64,000 nucleotides of DNA from Actinoallomurus sp963823735 (GCA_963823735.1 CAWGMO010000002.1:2542001-2606000), one strand, 5' to 3'; positions 41,717 through 51,006 are shown, numbered from the stretch's first letter. Numbers and translations: made by a program. The notes: generated by a model not told the origin, from the sequence alone.

Positions 41717-42625
41717 ATGCGGATCGTGTCACTGCTGCCCGCCGCCACCGACATCGTCGCGGAGCTCGGCCTGGCCGGGGACCTCGTCGGACGCACCCAC
41801 GAGTGCGACTGGCCGCCGGAGGCGGTCTCGTCCGTGCCGGTCGTCACCTCGGCCGGGCTGGATCCGGGGCGCATGAGCAGCCGTGAGATCTCCGACGCCG
41901 TCGGCGGAGCCTCGCACCAGGGCTCGTCGCTGTACACCCTCGACGTCGAACTCCTCGCCGGCCTGGCCCCCGACGTGATCCTCACCCAGGACCTGTGCGA
42001 CGTGTGCGCCGTCTCGTACGCCGGGGTCTCACGCGCGGTCCGCGTGCTCGACGGCGGTCCGCGCGTGATCAGCCTTGAGCCGCGAACGCTGCCGGACGTG
42101 CTGGCCTGCGTCGAGCGGGTCGGCGAGGAGCTGGGCGTACGCGACGAGGCGCGCCGCGTCACCAGTGGGCTGCGCGCCCGGCTCGACGCGGTCGGCGCCC
42201 TGGTGGCGGGCCGTACGCGGCCCCGTGTGGCGGCGATCGAGTGGCTGGATCCGCTGTGGCCGGCGGGGCACTGGGTGCCCGAGCAGATCCGGTGGGCCGG
42301 CGGCGAGCCGCTGCTCGCATCGCCGGGCGAGCACACCGGAGCGATGGCGTGGGAGACGCTCCGGGAGTCCGGGCCCGGCGTCGTCGCGCTGATGCCCTGC
42401 GGCCTCACGCCCGAACGCACCGAGGCCGAGCGGGAGCTGCTGACCCGGCTGGACGGCTGGGCGGACCTGCCCGCCGTACGCGACGGCGAGGTGTGGGTGC
42501 TCGACGGGCCCGCGTACTTCAACCGGCCCGGACCCCGCGTCGTGCGCGGCGTGGAGGTCCTCGCGCACGTGCTCCACGGAGCCGCGACCTCGGTGACGCG
42601 ATCCGAAGCACGCCGCCTGTACTGA
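41717..42625 (+). CDS. Cobalamin-binding protein, BtuF-like fold without signal peptide
   Basis: The 302-aa protein starts M-R-I-V-S-L-L-P-A-A-T-D-I-V-A-E-L-G-L and has G-R-T-H-E-C-D-W-P and L-A-P-D-V-I-L-T-Q-D-L-C-D-V-C-A-V, diagnostic of the cytosolic BtuF-like group. No export signal is present, unlike a true transporter-binding protein, so it probably acts inside the cell in corrinoid handling. No btuCD is adjacent. ATG 41717 is weakly preceded by AGGCGG. Confidence 0.85.
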   Translation: MRIVSLLPAATDIVAELGLAGDLVGRTHECDWPPEAVSSVPVVTSAGLDPGRMSSREISDAVGGASHQGSSLYTLDVELLAGLAPDVILTQDLCDVCAVSYAGVSRAVRVLDGGPRVISLEPRTLPDVLACVERVGEELGVRDEARRVTSGLRARLDAVGALVAGRTRPRVAAIEWLDPLWPAGHWVPEQIRWAGGEPLLASPGEHTGAMAWETLRESGPGVVALMPCGLTPERTEAERELLTRLDGWADLPAVRDGEVWVLDGPAYFNRPGPRVVRGVEVLAHVLHGAATSVTRSEARRLY

Positions 42626-42634
42626 TTCCTGTGT

Positions 42635-43441
42635 GTGGCCAACCGATTGCAGGGTATTGCTTGGCATGCCTGGTCATCGCTACACGCAGGAAGTGGCCCC
42701 CCTTTGCACGTCTTTGACGGTGTTCGTGTGCCGCGTCATGTGGCGTGCGTGATGGACGGAAACGGCCGGTGGGCCGCGCAGCGGTCCTTACCCCGCACGA
42801 TGGGGCATCGGGCCGCCGAGTCGTCGGTGATCGACGTCATCGAGGCGGCACACACCGCCGGGGTCGAATGGCTGAGCCTGTACGCCTTCTCCACCGAGAA
42901 CTGGCGGCGGCCCGCGGACGAGGTCGACTTCCTGATGCGGCTGATCCGGCACGCCATTCGCAAACACGCCCTGGCGTTGCACGCGCGCGGGGTCCGGTGC
43001 CGTTTTCTCGGTGCCACCGATCCGCGGATCCCGGCGCCGCTGTCACGCGACATCGCCGATCTGATGACGCTCACCCGAGACAACCGGCGAATGACGCTGA
43101 CCGTCGCGTTCGACCATGGCGGGCGGCGCGACATCGTCGAGGCCGCGCGGTCGCTGATCCGGCACGGGGTGCCGCCCGACCAGATCACCGAGGAGAGCTT
43201 CGCCCGCCATCTGCCGCAGCCCGACACACCTGAGGTGGATCTCGTCATCCGCACCTCCGGAGAGCAGCGGATCTCCAATTTCATGCTCTGGCAGGTGGCC
43301 TATGCCGAATGGGTCTTTCCGCGGGTGCTGTGGCCGGATTTCCGCGCCGGGCACTTCCGGGAATGCCTGGAGGTCTACCGGCGGCGTGAACGCCGTTTCG
43401 GCGACGTACGGATTCCGACCGCGACAGGAGACGCACTTTGA
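42635..43441 (+). CDS. cis-Prenyltransferase (undecaprenyl-diphosphate-synthase-like)
   Basis: The 268-aa protein has all cis-prenyltransferase boxes: H-V-A-C-V-M-D-G-N-G-R-W-A with the catalytic Asp, Y-A-F-S-T-E-N-W-R-R, and D-L-V-I-R-T-S-G-E-Q-R-I-S-N-F-M-L-W-Q-V-A-Y-A-E. It condenses isopentenyl diphosphate onto an allylic starter in cis. Its placement with an oxygenase and a P450 in a tight run suggests a biosynthetic paralogue rather than the housekeeping lipid-carrier enzyme. Chain length cannot be read from sequence alone. The stop overlaps the next TTG start. Confidence 0.87.
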   Translation: MANRLQGIAWHAWSSLHAGSGPPLHVFDGVRVPRHVACVMDGNGRWAAQRSLPRTMGHRAAESSVIDVIEAAHTAGVEWLSLYAFSTENWRRPADEVDFLMRLIRHAIRKHALALHARGVRCRFLGATDPRIPAPLSRDIADLMTLTRDNRRMTLTVAFDHGGRRDIVEAARSLIRHGVPPDQITEESFARHLPQPDTPEVDLVIRTSGEQRISNFMLWQVAYAEWVFPRVLWPDFRAGHFRECLEVYRRRERRFGDVRIPTATGDAL

Positions 43442-44869
43442 CACGCGACACCACGGGAACGGACCTGCTCGGCCCGGACTCCATGCTGCACGGATTCACG
43501 AACCAGACGCGCTGGGGGCTGGCGGTCGTACGCGGCGACCGTCCTGGAGGCCGCGCACCCGGAGATCGGCGCCGCGCTGATCACGAATTCGACCTTCGTG
43601 GCCCACCCGTGGCGGCGGCTGCGCAATACGCTGCTCAGCTCCCAGCGCCTGGTCGACGCGGATGAGCGCGTACGGCACCGGGAGGCGGCCCGGCTCAACC
43701 GCCTGCACGCGCGGATCAACGGCACGGACCCCGACGGCCGCCCGTTCGACGCGATGGACCCCGAGGCGCGCGCCTGGGTGGTCGCGACGCTGTTCGAGTC
43801 CACGGTCACGATGTGCAGGCTGGGCGGCCGGTCGCTCGACGGTCCTTCGCTGGAGCGGCTGTACGCGGAGTTCCAGGCGTTCCTCGCCCTGATGGAGGGC
43901 GAGGAGGTGAGGCTCCCGGCGACGCTGCGGGAGTTCTGGCCCTACTTCGACACCATGATCGAGGAGCGGCTGGAGAACACCGAGGCGGTGCGCGTCATCC
44001 TCTACCGGCTGTTCGCCCAGGTGCCCGCTCCCCCGGTGCTGCGCGACCATCCGGCGATGTGGGCGGCGGGCCGTACGCTGGCCGGCCCCGTCGCCACCGC
44101 GATCACTGTGGCGTCGCTGCCGGAACCCATCCGCGGACGCCTGGGTCTCCCGGAGCTTCCCGGCGCGCACACGCTGATGCACACCGCGTACCTGTCGACG
44201 GAGCTCGCGATGCGCCTGCTGCCGGAGAGCTGGACCCAGCTGGACACCGTCATGAGCGTGTTCGACCCGACCTACGTTCCACGGCCGGGCAGCGGTGATC
44301 CGCTCGCCGGGCTGCGGCGCGGCGCCGCCAAGGCCGGGGCGCTCCTGCGCCTCCTGACGCCCGCCTCGGAGACCGCGGCGGACAAGGCACCGGAGTCCGC
44401 CGCGCGGTTCTTCGCCGAGGTCCTGGACCAGACCGGCAACGGCTCCATCGACTGGCCCGACATCGCCGCGATGGCGCGGGAGATCGCCACCCGTCTCGAC
44501 CTCGGCCAGGAAGAAGAGGACGAGCTGTTCACCGCCTTCGCCGGCTGGTGGCGGGAGCTGCGGGCGGAGCTGGACACCGACGAGGACGGGCGGATCACCG
44601 GCCCCGAGTACGCCGCCGCGGCGGCCACCCTGGCCGGCCCCGCCCTCATCAGGGTCGCCGAGGTGCTGTTCGACGCCACCGACGCCGACGACGACCAGAA
44701 GATCGACGACCAGGAGTACCGCGCTCTGTTCCGTACGGCGTTCGACCACGACCCGGCCAGGGGCTCCGCTGGGGAACTGACCCGCAGCGCGTTCGTGCGC
44801 GAGTTCCTGAACTTCATGGCCGGCCGTATGCACTCCGACGCCTACGAACGATTGTTCGCCCAATCCTGA
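43438..44869 (+). pseudogene. MpaB/DUF2236-like oxygenase with C-terminal EF-hands, one frameshift
   Basis: From TTG 43438 the frame reads L-G-P-D-S-M-L-H-G-F-T-N-Q-T-R-W-G. If the GGGGG run at 43514-43518 is read one base shorter, it continues W-R-S-Y-A-A-T-V-L-E-A-A-H-P-E-I-G-A-A-L into the long downstream frame. That gives about 476 residues: a haem-dependent oxygenase domain of the MpaB/latex-clearing (DUF2236) type with H-P near the start, then three EF-hand-like loops (D-Q-T-G-N-G-S-I-D, D-T-D-E-D-G-R-I-T, D-A-D-D-D-Q-K-I-D). Without correction, a GTG at 43598 would give a 423-aa product lacking the H-P motif. Sequence error is possible. Confidence 0.75.
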
Positions 44870-44934
44870 CCTTCCCAACCCATCGTCATTGGTCGTACGA
44901 TCCAGCGCGTCAAAGACGCGACGACGGGATTGTT

Positions 44935-46122
44935 GTGACTGCAGAGACGACGGATGAAGGCCTGCTCCGAATAGACCGGCTGCCGATGGCCGATGACCGT
45001 GGTGAGGGTTATGCGATCCTGCGCGATGCGGGCCCTGTGGTCCACTCCGACGCCGGATATCTCGTCACCACTCGTGAGCTGGCGGAACACGTTTTCAAGA
45101 ACCCCGAGATCTTTTCGTCTCAGCAGGCATTGGACACCCTCGGCAGCCCCGTTCCGCTGGTGCCGCTCGCCTTCGACCCGCCCGACCACACCCGCTACCG
45201 CCGCCTGCTCCAGCCGTTCTTCACGCCCCGCGCGGCGACGGCGCTGGAGCAGACGGTGCGGGACCAGGTGGCCGAGCTCATCGACGCGATGGCCGAACGC
45301 GGCTCCTGCGACGTGGTCACCGAGCTCGCGCGGCCGGTACCCGCCGCCGCGTTCCTGACCCTGTTCGGGATGCCCGCCGACGACCTCGACCGCCTCATCG
45401 CGTGGCGCGAGGTCATCATCCAGATGGCGAGCCTGTCCGGGAACAGCGAGCCGCCGCCCGAGGTGATGAAGTCGGCGGGCGAGCTGTTCGAGTACGTCAG
45501 CGCGCACGTCGCCGAGTGCCGGGCCGGGCGCGCCGGGGGCCTCCTGCGCGACCTGTTCGAGAACGACTCGACGGACGAGCCGTTCACCGACCAGGAGGCC
45601 GTCGGCCTCTGCTTCCTCTTCGTCCTGGCCGGGACCGACTCGGTGACCAGCGCGCTGAGCCTGATGTTCGCCAAGCTGGCCGCGCGGCCGGAGCTGCGCC
45701 GCCGGCTCGCCGAGGACCCCTCCACCATTCCGGTGGCGGTCGAGGAGATGCTGCGGGTCGACCCGGCCAACGCCGTCGTCCCGCGGGTGGCGACCAAGGA
45801 CGTCGTCCTGGCGGGCGTACCGATTCCGGCGGGATCCTCCGTGGGGGTGGCGGTCGGCGCCGCCAACCGGGACCCCAAGGAGCTGGACGACCCGGACCAC
45901 ATGGACCTGGGCCGCGAGTACAACAACCTCACCTGGGGCAGCGGACCGCACCGGTGCGTCGGCATCCACCTGGCCCGTACGGAGCTGCGGGTCATCCTGG
46001 AGGAGTGGCACCGGCGCATCCCCGAGTACGAGCTGGCTCCCGGTGCACGGCCGCAGGTCATCTGGCCGACCGGTGTCATCGGAATCGGCAGCGTTCCGCT
46101 CGTCTTCCCGGCCGGCCCATAG
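44935..46122 (+). CDS. Cytochrome P450
   Basis: The 395-aa protein is a soluble bacterial P450: I-helix L-A-G-T-D-S-V-T-S-A-L (acid-alcohol pair Asp-Ser instead of Glu/Asp-Thr), E-E-M-L-R (E-x-x-R), and haem loop W-G-S-G-P-H-R-C-V-G-I-H-L-A with the Cys ligand. The usual Phe at the loop start is Trp. Redox partners are not encoded nearby. It follows the oxygenase by 65 bp on the same strand and presumably modifies the prenyltransferase-derived product. The start is GTG 44935. Confidence 0.92.
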   Translation: MTAETTDEGLLRIDRLPMADDRGEGYAILRDAGPVVHSDAGYLVTTRELAEHVFKNPEIFSSQQALDTLGSPVPLVPLAFDPPDHTRYRRLLQPFFTPRAATALEQTVRDQVAELIDAMAERGSCDVVTELARPVPAAAFLTLFGMPADDLDRLIAWREVIIQMASLSGNSEPPPEVMKSAGELFEYVSAHVAECRAGRAGGLLRDLFENDSTDEPFTDQEAVGLCFLFVLAGTDSVTSALSLMFAKLAARPELRRRLAEDPSTIPVAVEEMLRVDPANAVVPRVATKDVVLAGVPIPAGSSVGVAVGAANRDPKELDDPDHMDLGREYNNLTWGSGPHRCVGIHLARTELRVILEEWHRRIPEYELAPGARPQVIWPTGVIGIGSVPLVFPAGP

Positions 46123-46212
46123 GGACTTATGTCCTGATATGACCACATCCGGCCCAAGATCATGATCTGACGGCCTCCGCCTGCATCATCATTCTGATCC
46201 CGAGGAGGACCT

Positions 46213-47295
46213 ATGAGTGATGCGCGGAGAGCCGGCGGATTCCGGCTTCTGACAATGACGGGCACGGCCTTGCTGCTGACCGCGGGGACGCTTTCAGCCG
46301 TCTCCGCGGGCCCGGCGTCCGCGGCGAGCGCGGCGGCGGAGGGCATCGACGTCGGCACGTCCCAGGGAAGCCTGAACTTCGGCACGGCCGCCGCGGCCGG
46401 CAAGGGCTTCGCCGTCGTCAAGGAAGGCGGCTCGCAGCTCGCGAGCGGCGCGTACGTCAGCCCGCACTACACCGCCCAGGTCGACGCGGCGCGCGCGGCC
46501 GGGCTGCGGGTCGGGCACTACTGGCTGTCCGGTGACTTCCAGTCGCCCGCCGCCGCGGCCGACTACTTCGTCGCCCACCTGCACGACTACCGCGCCGGCG
46601 ACGTCGTGGCGCTCGACGACGAAATCCTCGACGACTCCACGGCCCTGTGGACCGACGCCGCCGTCTCAGGGTTCTTCGCCGAGGTCAAGGCGAAGCTCGG
46701 CAGCGTCGTGCCCTGGTTCTACATCAGCGCCGCCAGCCTGCGCGCCCACACCTGGGCGAGCACCCAGGCCACGGGCGCCAAGCTGTGGGTGGCCTCCTGG
46801 GGCGCCAACGACGGCAGCCGCAGCGAGCCGAACCTCGGCGGCGCCTACCCCGACTGGGCCGTCCAGCAGTACACCTCGCGCGGGTCGGTCGGCGGCGTCA
46901 CCACCGACCTCGACTACGCCAAGGCGAACGCCTTCGACCCCGTGAGCGGCGGAGGGGGCGGAGGAGGCGGAGGGCTGCCGAAGACGACCACGCAGCAGGA
47001 CGGCGTCCCCGGCCCCGTGTTCTGGGAGCGCTGCCAGCACTGGCTGGCCCTGACCGCCGGGTACACCGGGCCCATCGACGGCGCGCCCGGCGTCAACACG
47101 TACGCCGCGCTCCAGCGCCAGATGCGCAACTACGGCTACACCGGCCCGATCGACGGCGTGCCGGGCACCAACACCTACGCGGCGCTCCAGCGCCTCGCCG
47201 CCCGGTACGGCTACACCGGCCCCATCGACGGTGTCATGGGCCCCAACTCCTGGCGTGGCGTCGCCACCTTCCTGAACCAGGACGCCTGGGACTGA
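46213..47295 (+). CDS. Secreted GH25-like muramidase with three C-terminal binding repeats
   Basis: The 360-aa protein has a signal peptide ending A-S-A-A-S, a GH25-type barrel (G-I-D-V-G-T-S-Q at the start, D-V-V-A-L-D-D-E for the catalytic Asp-Glu, W-A-S-W-G, W-A-V-Q-Q-Y-T-S near the end), a linker of nine glycines, and three tandem repeats G-Y-T-G-P-I-D-G-x-x-G-x-N-T-Y. The repeats look like short peptidoglycan-binding modules. GAGGAGG precedes ATG 46213. It probably cleaves the MurNAc-GlcNAc bond in cell walls. Confidence 0.87.
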   Translation: MSDARRAGGFRLLTMTGTALLLTAGTLSAVSAGPASAASAAAEGIDVGTSQGSLNFGTAAAAGKGFAVVKEGGSQLASGAYVSPHYTAQVDAARAAGLRVGHYWLSGDFQSPAAAADYFVAHLHDYRAGDVVALDDEILDDSTALWTDAAVSGFFAEVKAKLGSVVPWFYISAASLRAHTWASTQATGAKLWVASWGANDGSRSEPNLGGAYPDWAVQQYTSRGSVGGVTTDLDYAKANAFDPVSGGGGGGGGGLPKTTTQQDGVPGPVFWERCQHWLALTAGYTGPIDGAPGVNTYAALQRQMRNYGYTGPIDGVPGTNTYAALQRLAARYGYTGPIDGVMGPNSWRGVATFLNQDAWD

Positions 47296-47305
47296 TCCGC
47301 GGCGC

Positions 47306-47330
47306 GGGTGCCGGCCGCCGGCCGGCACCC
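47306..47330. terminator. Terminator between converging muramidase and permease genes
   Basis: A perfect 11-bp stem (47306-47316 with 47320-47330) with a 3-base loop lies 11 bp after the muramidase stop and 5 bp from the permease stop; it can serve both strands. Confidence 0.8.
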
Positions 47331-47334
47331 GGCG

Positions 47335-48843
47335 TCACCGCACGCTGCGGGCGTGCCGGTGACGGTGCGGAGCGTCGTCGGTGTGCAGGAACCACTTGCG
47401 CGCGGACATCAGCCACCAGGCCGTGGCGAAGCCGAGCACGACCAGCACCGCGACCGGCGCGTAGTTGAAGGTGCCCCAGGTCACCGGGCTCACCTGTGGC
47501 AGCATGAACAGCACGGTGATGAACACCACCCAGACCACCGCGATGGTGCCGATGACGCGGCTCGCACCGCCCAGGTGCCAGGGCCCGCGCTCGAACGCGT
47601 CGCCCTGGCGCAGCCGCAGGAACGTCGGGATGACGTACGCGATGTACAGCCCGATCACCGCGATCGAGGTGACCGCGGAGTACGCCGTGGTGTTGATGAG
47701 GAACGGCAGGCCGAGGGCCATCGCGCCGAGCGCGGCGAGCCAGACCGCGTTGGTGGGCGTACGGGTGTTCGGGTTGATGCGGTGCCAGACCTTCGAGAAG
47801 GGCAGCGCTCCGTCACGTGAGAAGGCGTAGATCATGCGGCTGTTCGCGGTGACGGACGCCATGCCGCAGAACAGCTGCGCGCCGATCGCGATGAGCAGCA
47901 GGAGCCGACCGCCCGTCTCCCCCACCGCGTCGATGAAGATCTGCGCCGGCGGGACACCGGTCGGGCTCTTCAGCGCGCCGTCGTAGCTCTGGATCGCGAA
48001 CGTCAGGCCGACGAGGAGCACGAACCCGGCGATCCAGGAGGTCCAGATCGAGCGGACGATCCCGCGCGGACCGGCGACGGCGGCGTTGTTCGTCTCCTCG
48101 GTCATGTGGGCGCTCGCGTCGTACCCGGTGAAGGTGTACTGCGCCACGAGCAGGGAGAGCATCCCGACGTAGAAGGTGCTGTGCCAGCCCGTGTTGTCGA
48201 CGAACTTCCCGAAGACGAATCCCACGGACTTGTGATGGGCCGGTGTCAGCGTCAGCGCGCCGACGATGATCAGTACGCCCGCGACGTGCCACCACACGCT
48301 GAGCCGGTTGATGCCGGCCACCAGGCGTACGCCGAAGGTGTTCACCAGCCCGTGCACGACCAGGATGAGGGCCATCAGCCCGACCGTGTGGACGGGCGTC
48401 GAGGCGAAGCCGAACTGCAGGGACAGGTAGGCGTTCAGGAACGACGCCGCGCCGAAGTCGATGCCCGCCGTGACGGCGACCTGGCCGAGGACGTTGAACC
48501 AGCCGGTGAACCACGCCCAGGCGGCCGCGCTCTGCGGTGAGGCCATCCGGTACGCCCAGAAGTACAGCCCCGCCGACGTCGGGTAGCTGGAGCACACCTC
48601 CGCCATCGACAGCCCCACGAAGAGCGTCATCAGCCCGACCACGACCCAGCCCCAGATGATCATCGCGGGCCCGCCGGTGTTCATCCCGAAGCCGTACAGG
48701 GTCAGGCAGCCGGCCAGGACCGAAATGATCGTGAAGGACACGGCGAAGTTCGAGAACCCCGACAGGCGCCGGTCCAGGACCTGGCTGTAGCCGAGCTGGC
48801 GCAGGCGTTCCTCGTCGGACAGTGCGGACACATCGAGCGGCAT
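47335..48843 (-). CDS. APC-superfamily amino-acid/amine permease
   Basis: The 502-aa protein has about 12 membrane helices, F-S-N-F-A-V-S-F-T-I-I-S in helix 1 and the conserved G-Y-D-A-S-A-H-M-T-E-E-T motif, a hallmark of the BAT1/GABA-choline-like group of amino-acid permeases. N-S-R-M-I-Y-A-F-S-R-D-G-A-L-P is the second landmark. It imports an amino acid or amine across the membrane; which one cannot be read. No catabolic gene is adjacent. Confidence 0.9.
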   Translation of the reverse strand: MPLDVSALSDEERLRQLGYSQVLDRRLSGFSNFAVSFTIISVLAGCLTLYGFGMNTGGPAMIIWGWVVVGLMTLFVGLSMAEVCSSYPTSAGLYFWAYRMASPQSAAAWAWFTGWFNVLGQVAVTAGIDFGAASFLNAYLSLQFGFASTPVHTVGLMALILVVHGLVNTFGVRLVAGINRLSVWWHVAGVLIIVGALTLTPAHHKSVGFVFGKFVDNTGWHSTFYVGMLSLLVAQYTFTGYDASAHMTEETNNAAVAGPRGIVRSIWTSWIAGFVLLVGLTFAIQSYDGALKSPTGVPPAQIFIDAVGETGGRLLLLIAIGAQLFCGMASVTANSRMIYAFSRDGALPFSKVWHRINPNTRTPTNAVWLAALGAMALGLPFLINTTAYSAVTSIAVIGLYIAYVIPTFLRLRQGDAFERGPWHLGGASRVIGTIAVVWVVFITVLFMLPQVSPVTWGTFNYAPVAVLVVLGFATAWWLMSARKWFLHTDDAPHRHRHARSVR

Positions 48844-48869
48844 GGGGGCTCCTTGACAGTCGTGCGTTC

Positions 48870-49820
48870 TCAGCGATGCGAGCGCGCCGCGCCCAGCGCC
48901 CAGTCCCGGTGGCGCACGAACAGCTCGGCGGCGTCACCGCCGTACGCCCACGGCAGGCGCGAGGCGTACGGGCCGATCTCGTTGAAGACCTCGAACGCCT
49001 CCTCGTGGCGCCCCGAGTGGCACAGCGCGTGGGCCAGGTAGTTGGCGTCGTCCATGAACCGCCCGTGCTTATGCTGCGGCCGGCAGCGCCACCAGGCGTC
49101 CAGGACGAAGTCGATCTCCGGGCGGTCCATCCACGGGTGCACGCTCACCCCGTACATCCGGCCGTCCTCTTCGAGCTGCGCGCGTGACATCTCGGCGCGG
49201 GCGACGAGCATCACGACCGAGGCCGCCGAGCCCCTCGGCGCGGCGTGCGCGAGGTCGCGGGCCCAGTTGTGCATCTGCGCGGTGGAGCCGTGGTTGCGGG
49301 CGAACGCGTACGTCACGAGCTCGTGGTGGGCCTCGAGGTTGTACGGGTCGCGGGCCTGGACCTCCTGCCAGATCCGCATCAGGAGCTGCTGGTCGGGGCG
49401 GTGGATGCGCACGAGCGCCATCAGCACCACCCACGGCGACGGGTCGGCGTCGTACGCGCTCGCGGCGTGCAGGCAGGCCTGCCAGGCGTGTTCCACGACC
49501 TCGTGCGTGGCGCTGCCGGGGACGTCCGGTTTCCGGAGTACGGCGCGCACGGCCTGGACGTGGGCGAGCATCACGAGCGCGTCGGCGCTGTTCGGTTCGG
49601 TGCCGGCCCAGGTCTCCGCCCACCGCAGCCCGATCGCGCCGTACGCGAGCACGTGCAGCCGGAAGACCCGGCGGTCCCAGTCGCGCCCGGTGGCGCGCAG
49701 CAGGTCTCGTGCGGACTCCCAGCGGCCCATCGCGGTGTCGTCGCACGCACGGCGGAGCTCGCGGTCGTCGCGGGCCGGGTGACTGTCGATCTTCACCGCC
49801 CGGCCGCGCCGGCCGGCCAT
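48870..49820 (-). CDS. Hypothetical helical-repeat protein
   Basis: The 316-aa protein is soluble and helical throughout, with TPR-like spacing (W-E-S-A-R-D-L-L-R-A, A-L-V-M-L-A-H-V-Q-A, A-H-A-L-C-H-S-G-R-H-E-E-A-F-E-V-F). It has many Trp and His. No enzyme motif was found. A start at ATG 49820 is chosen. It is 26 bp upstream of the permease on the same strand, so the two may be co-transcribed; a joint function is not evident. Confidence 0.65.
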   Translation of the reverse strand: MAGRRGRAVKIDSHPARDDRELRRACDDTAMGRWESARDLLRATGRDWDRRVFRLHVLAYGAIGLRWAETWAGTEPNSADALVMLAHVQAVRAVLRKPDVPGSATHEVVEHAWQACLHAASAYDADPSPWVVLMALVRIHRPDQQLLMRIWQEVQARDPYNLEAHHELVTYAFARNHGSTAQMHNWARDLAHAAPRGSAASVVMLVARAEMSRAQLEEDGRMYGVSVHPWMDRPEIDFVLDAWWRCRPQHKHGRFMDDANYLAHALCHSGRHEEAFEVFNEIGPYASRLPWAYGGDAAELFVRHRDWALGAARSHR

Positions 49821-49983
49821 TTCAAAACCCCCGGCGTTGGCGCGTGTCCACTTTCTCACCGCCGCATATCGCCATTACGAAAAGGACGAGCCTGCCTGAA
49901 CAAGCTCCCGCCGACCAGCGGAATCACCGATCCCGCCGCGGCGATAGATCACGGTCCCAGACGTAAGAACGTTGCGCAAGAGC

Positions 49984-50005
49984 CCGGCGCAAGCAATTGC
50001 GCCGG
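49984..50005. terminator. Small hairpin with GCAA tetraloop
   Basis: CCGGCGCAA and TTGCGCCGG form a perfect 9-bp stem closing a GCAA loop, in the 253-bp gap between divergent-facing gene ends. It may be a second terminator or an RNA element. The rest of the gap (49821-50073) shows no gene. Confidence 0.5.
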
Positions 50006-50029
50006 TCAATAAAGCACCGCGAATGCGGG

Positions 50030-50066
50030 GCCGGCCTCGCGTGGTCCGCCCGTACGCGAGGCCGGC
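50030..50066 (-). terminator. Terminator of the PE-PPE/cutinase-like gene
   Basis: A perfect 13-bp stem (50030-50042 with 50054-50066) and an 11-base loop begin 7 bp after the stop of the minus-strand gene. Confidence 0.8.
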
Positions 50067-50073
50067 GCCGCGC

Positions 50074-51006
50074 TCAGGCGTCCTTCACCAACTGGTACCA
50101 GGCCATCGAGGACAGGACCTGCTTCACCGGCCCGGGGATCGCGGCGTCGGCGGTCGCGACCGCCGTGCGCACCGCGGCCATGGCCTGCGGGGAGTCCCCG
50201 AGGAGCTGCTGGATCTGCCAGGGGGTGCCGATCGGCAGTTGCAGCGGCGGGCCGTAGCCGACGCGGGACGGCTGGAGGTTGAGCGTCAGGCCCGAGCCCT
50301 GGTCGCGCACCGGGTCGATGTCGTAGCCGTGGTCGCCCGACGCGTAGCCGACCAGGCCGTTCGCGAAGGCCAGCGCGTTGGTGATCATGTTGGTGGAGTT
50401 GCAGATGCCGTCGTTCTCGTTGCAGACCTCGTGCACCGCGAGGTCGCCGAACCCGCGCGGGCCGCGCATCGTGACACCGGGCAGGATCGTCGGCACGTTC
50501 GTCTCGATGCCGCCCGCCACACCGCCGACGCCGCCGTCGCCGAACTCCCGTCGCGGGTCGCCGTACAGGACCCCGTGGATCAGGTCGTGCGGGATCGCGC
50601 TGGACTGGGACAGGGCGTTCAGCTCGTCACCGGCGACGATCGCGCCCTCGGAGTAGCCGCTGATCACCACGTGGGAGCCGGGGCACTGTGCGTGGAAGTC
50701 GCGGATCGCGGCGTCCAGGACCGCCTTCCCGCCCGCGGTCGCGTCGTCCAACGTCTTGGCGTCGACGACGGGGAAGATGCCGTCCTGGTACGGGACCGGG
50801 TGGGCCTCGTAGCCGGCCGGCACGTGGCCGTTGAAGTTCCCGTAGTCGGCCACGCTCTCGCCGTTGTGATAGCCGTCGGTCTCGAAAACGGCGGTCGCGC
50901 ATGACGTTTGCGCACGTGGCGAGGCGTACGCCGGCGCGGCGAGCGCGATGCCGCCGGTGACGCAGACGGCTGCCGCCAGCACGGCTGCGGATCGGATGCG
51001 GAGCAT
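50074..51006 (-). CDS. Secreted PE-PPE/cutinase-like serine esterase
   Basis: The 310-aa protein has a signal peptide ending A-Y-A-S-P-R and an alpha/beta-hydrolase domain with G-Y-S-E-G as nucleophile elbow (V-V-I-S-G-Y-S-E-G-A-I-V-A-G). The downstream H-D-L-I-H-G-V-L-Y-G-D-P-R-R-E-F and C-N-E-N-D-G-I-C motifs are characteristic of the PE-PPE domain of mycobacterial and related esterases. ATG 51006 is chosen. It should hydrolyse acyl esters outside the cell. Confidence 0.85.
   Translation of the reverse strand: MLRIRSAAVLAAAVCVTGGIALAAPAYASPRAQTSCATAVFETDGYHNGESVADYGNFNGHVPAGYEAHPVPYQDGIFPVVDAKTLDDATAGGKAVLDAAIRDFHAQCPGSHVVISGYSEGAIVAGDELNALSQSSAIPHDLIHGVLYGDPRREFGDGGVGGVAGGIETNVPTILPGVTMRGPRGFGDLAVHEVCNENDGICNSTNMITNALAFANGLVGYASGDHGYDIDPVRDQGSGLTLNLQPSRVGYGPPLQLPIGTPWQIQQLLGDSPQAMAAVRTAVATADAAIPGPVKQVLSSMAWYQLVKDA

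Noticed and set aside
44548..44934. Longer start for the P450
   Set aside because: The upstream frame overlaps the EF-hand oxygenase gene and is a shadow; normal P450 length is obtained from GTG 44935.
42635..46122. Assignment as a terpene cyclase (geosmin or methylisoborneol) cluster
   Set aside because: No DDxxD/NSE terpene synthase and no methyltransferase are present; the prenyltransferase is of the cis (UPPS) type.
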